Positions 21,999 to 23,769 of a stretch of DNA of 23,769 bases are shown piece by piece. This stretch comes from Intoshia linei (Eukaryota > Orthonectida > Rhopaluridae): positions 1 to 23,769 of the forward strand of contig LWCA01000549.1 of assembly GCA_001642005.1 (NCBI GenBank), in the 5' to 3' direction. Positions within the stretch are counted from its first letter, which is position 1; every line of letters begins with the position of its first letter. The position numbers were made by a program, and so were the translations under genes. Below the pieces are notes generated by a model that saw nothing but the letters and a program-made list of their open reading frames with translations, was not told where the DNA came from and ran no database searches.

Positions 21999-22095
21999 AA
22001 ATAGACTCCCCATTTTTTAATCTTGAATTTAAAACAATTAATAAAATTGATACTTGTCACTTACTAATATCTAGTATCTTATTATATTTTTATAG

Positions 22096-22160
22096 GAGAT
22101 GTAGTGTACTGTTTGTCAGCCACTGATATAACTTTTTGTATTTGTATTAACTTAATTTAG
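22096..22160 (+). pseudogene. Possible degenerate C-terminal exon of the NAA80-like gene
   Basis: A good acceptor (TTTTTATAG) precedes a frame reading DVVYCLSATDITF...INLI then stop. It lines up without gaps to the human NAA80 stretch ending LTTHD..HFY..LGY. However, exon 3 ends in phase 2 (AGA TG|GT) and this frame needs phase 1. Joined directly, the reading frame hits a stop after ten codons. Either an exon between them is missed, the gene is broken, or the resemblance is chance. Confidence 0.25.
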
Positions 22161-22295
22161 TAAATTTAGACTGTTTGCGTTCTAATCACCCCAAAATACT
22201 ATAAAAATGTATTATCCAATCGAACTTGGATGAAATATAATATATAAACATTTATACCAATAAACCTTTAAAAATTAAAAATTGTACCTTTACTT

Positions 22296-22360
22296 ACATA
22301 AAAATGATTGTCTGTGTGCGTATGATACCTTTTAAAAATTAAGTCTTAGAATTTAAAATT
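22296..22360 (-). mobile_element. Repeat family fragment I, 3' end
   Basis: ACATAAAAATGATTGTCTGT, GTGCG and AAGTCTTAGAATTT follow the plus-strand order seen at the 3' end of copy A (4031-4100), so this is a minus-oriented end fragment. Confidence 0.4.
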
Positions 22361-23562
22361 CCAATTAATATTAATTATCATTTGCGACATAATTAATAAC
22401 TACTACAATATAGTAGTATGAAACAAAATTAGTCACCTTAACCGAATAACCAAACAGACAGCAACATACATACAGTATGCAATGCAGTGAATTTCAGTGA
22501 ATAGAGAATAGAGATTTGATTGTAAATAAAAGTTTATAAAACTTTTATTTTTAAGAAAATTTTTGAAGTAGGCAATATCAAAGCAGGATTAACTTTGATA
22601 AATTTATCATTCACATTTAATTAATGTAACAATACAATCTAATTATAATTTTAATGCCAGTATTAGTTAATTAAATAAATAATTTACATATTTACTCAAA
22701 GGGTCACCAAAATTATTCTGTGGACCACTTGTTAACGAACCCTGGGCTACACCAACCAAGAAATAATTTTAGAGAAATTGTCACAAATTATTAATTATAT
22801 ATTTCAAATAAAATTATCTTTTTCTCTAACCATGAAAAAACCCGTAAAATTATAAGACTACTAATTCACTAATTTACAATAATAATAATTATTCATTTTC
22901 AATTCACAATTGTAATTTGAAATCTAACATGCCTACTGTGATATCTTTAAACTTACTAAATTTTCTTTTTTAAATTTTAAAGTTTTTAAATTAAAGTTTC
23001 AAAGCCATGGCTCATGACTTTCTAAAGGCCTACATTTTAGAATGAGTTTATGAACATTTTCTTAATTACAATAATGAACCATTCCACCTATCAATGTAAA
23101 CTTTATTATGTATCAAATTCAAACTTTAATCATTTTCAAAACTTTTTAAAATTAAGGCTGAATTAATTCGTATACATTTGATCAATATAAATTTTTTATT
23201 TGATTTGATTTAATCAATATAATTGCATTTAAAACGAGGAATAATTACTGTGATTTTACTTGATTTATAAAATTTGACGTTTTTTAATATTTTTTAAGCC
23301 CAAATATCGACTAATAAGATTGAAAATTTTATTCATTTGAATCTTATTTTTGTTTACTAATTAAGAGACTAATTCATTTCATTTTATTCTATATTCCTTT
23401 GTGAATTTCTAATTGTGAATACAATGATATTTCATTAATTTAAGAATTCATTTTTCTTTTATATGAAAATGCTCAGGTAATTTTTGACTTTTATATTTGT
23501 TAACATGTGTGTGGTAATTTGTAGTATTTGCAGTTAATGAGGATTCGTTTTTATGTATTTGA
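22361..23562. other. Non-coding DNA with a possible hAT end
   Basis: About 22700-22745 (GGGTCACCAAAATTATTCTG, then TGGACCACTTGTTAACGAAC, then CCTG) resembles degraded hAT-type ends. Otherwise I see no exon, RNA gene or clear repeat. Confidence 0.4.
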
Positions 23563-23620
23563 GAATGTACACATTTCATGGATAAGTCGTAGAATGTACA
23601 TATCTCATGGATAAGTCGTA
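23563..23620. repeat. Tandem duplication of a 29-bp unit
   Basis: Two adjacent copies, 23563-23591 and 23592-23620, differ at two positions. Each ends CATGGATAAGTCGTA. Confidence 0.9.
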
Positions 23621-23769
23621 CAGTATACAATATTTAATTTAATCTGTACTACAGATTAACGTAACAAGGCAGGATATATTATTAAGATTAAAAATAATCC
23701 TTAATAATAAAATAGTTAAGATTAAAAATAATTAATTTAATTTATTAAATATAAAATTTATAACTGGAA

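Larger units (their letters stand above)
20710..22095. other. Non-coding region with repeat fragments
   Basis: About 21100-21170 carries a plus-oriented family unit (AATTTGGAATTTTGACCTGA). The 5' motif of the family reappears at about 21231-21285. About 21500-21660 matches copy A in the minus orientation. No exon found. Confidence 0.45.

Noticed and set aside
1-23769. tRNA genes, CRISPR arrays, bacterial operons or ribosome binding sites
   Set aside because: No tRNA T-loop and cloverleaf pattern or regularly spaced direct-repeat array was seen, and all genes are intron-split and eukaryotic.

Overview
This is a strongly AT-rich eukaryotic nuclear window. Every gene is split by GT-AG introns, polyadenylation signals follow several stops, and much of the DNA between genes is old, degenerate transposon. 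The gene content (an Argonaute with a Gly/Arg-rich N-terminus, a mitochondrial ClpP, ribosomal proteins uS11 and eL21, and an actin-type N-acetyltransferase resembling NAA80) points to an animal, probably a fast-evolving one. The proteins are too diverged to name a phylum by eye. A notable trait is a class of very short introns (35-51 bp) beside a second class of several hundred to 2,000 bp.

Layout: (1) 1-3997, minus: the first 666 codons of an Argonaute (N, L1, PAZ, L2, MID), with the PIWI exons outside the left edge. (2) 4018-4877, minus: a near-complete copy of a local repeat family, lying about 20 bp from the Argonaute start. (3) 4878-6814: intergenic, holding a 211-bp hAT-type MITE with 8-bp target duplication. 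(4) 6815-9701, plus: six-exon ClpP with an intact Ser-His-Asp triad. (5) 9702-10613: intergenic with a diverged repeat. (6) 10614-11522, minus: three-exon orphan type I membrane protein. (7) 13153-13720 and 14377-16967, both minus: uS11 and eL21 in tandem; the 2-kb eL21 intron holds an internally deleted repeat copy and a duplicated 52-bp block. (8) 17527-18672, plus: three exons of an NAA80-like acetyltransferase whose C-terminal part is not securely found; a transposon lies in its second intron. (9) 18673-23769: no secure gene, but many repeat fragments, including a palindromic array of ten TACTGACA-type motifs at 19525-19796.

The genes do not form an operon or an evident pathway. The tandem uS11/eL21 pair is the only obvious functional grouping. 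All exon junctions given here were worked out by hand from reading frame, GT-AG signals and recalled family conservation. They are internally consistent in phase but have no transcript support.
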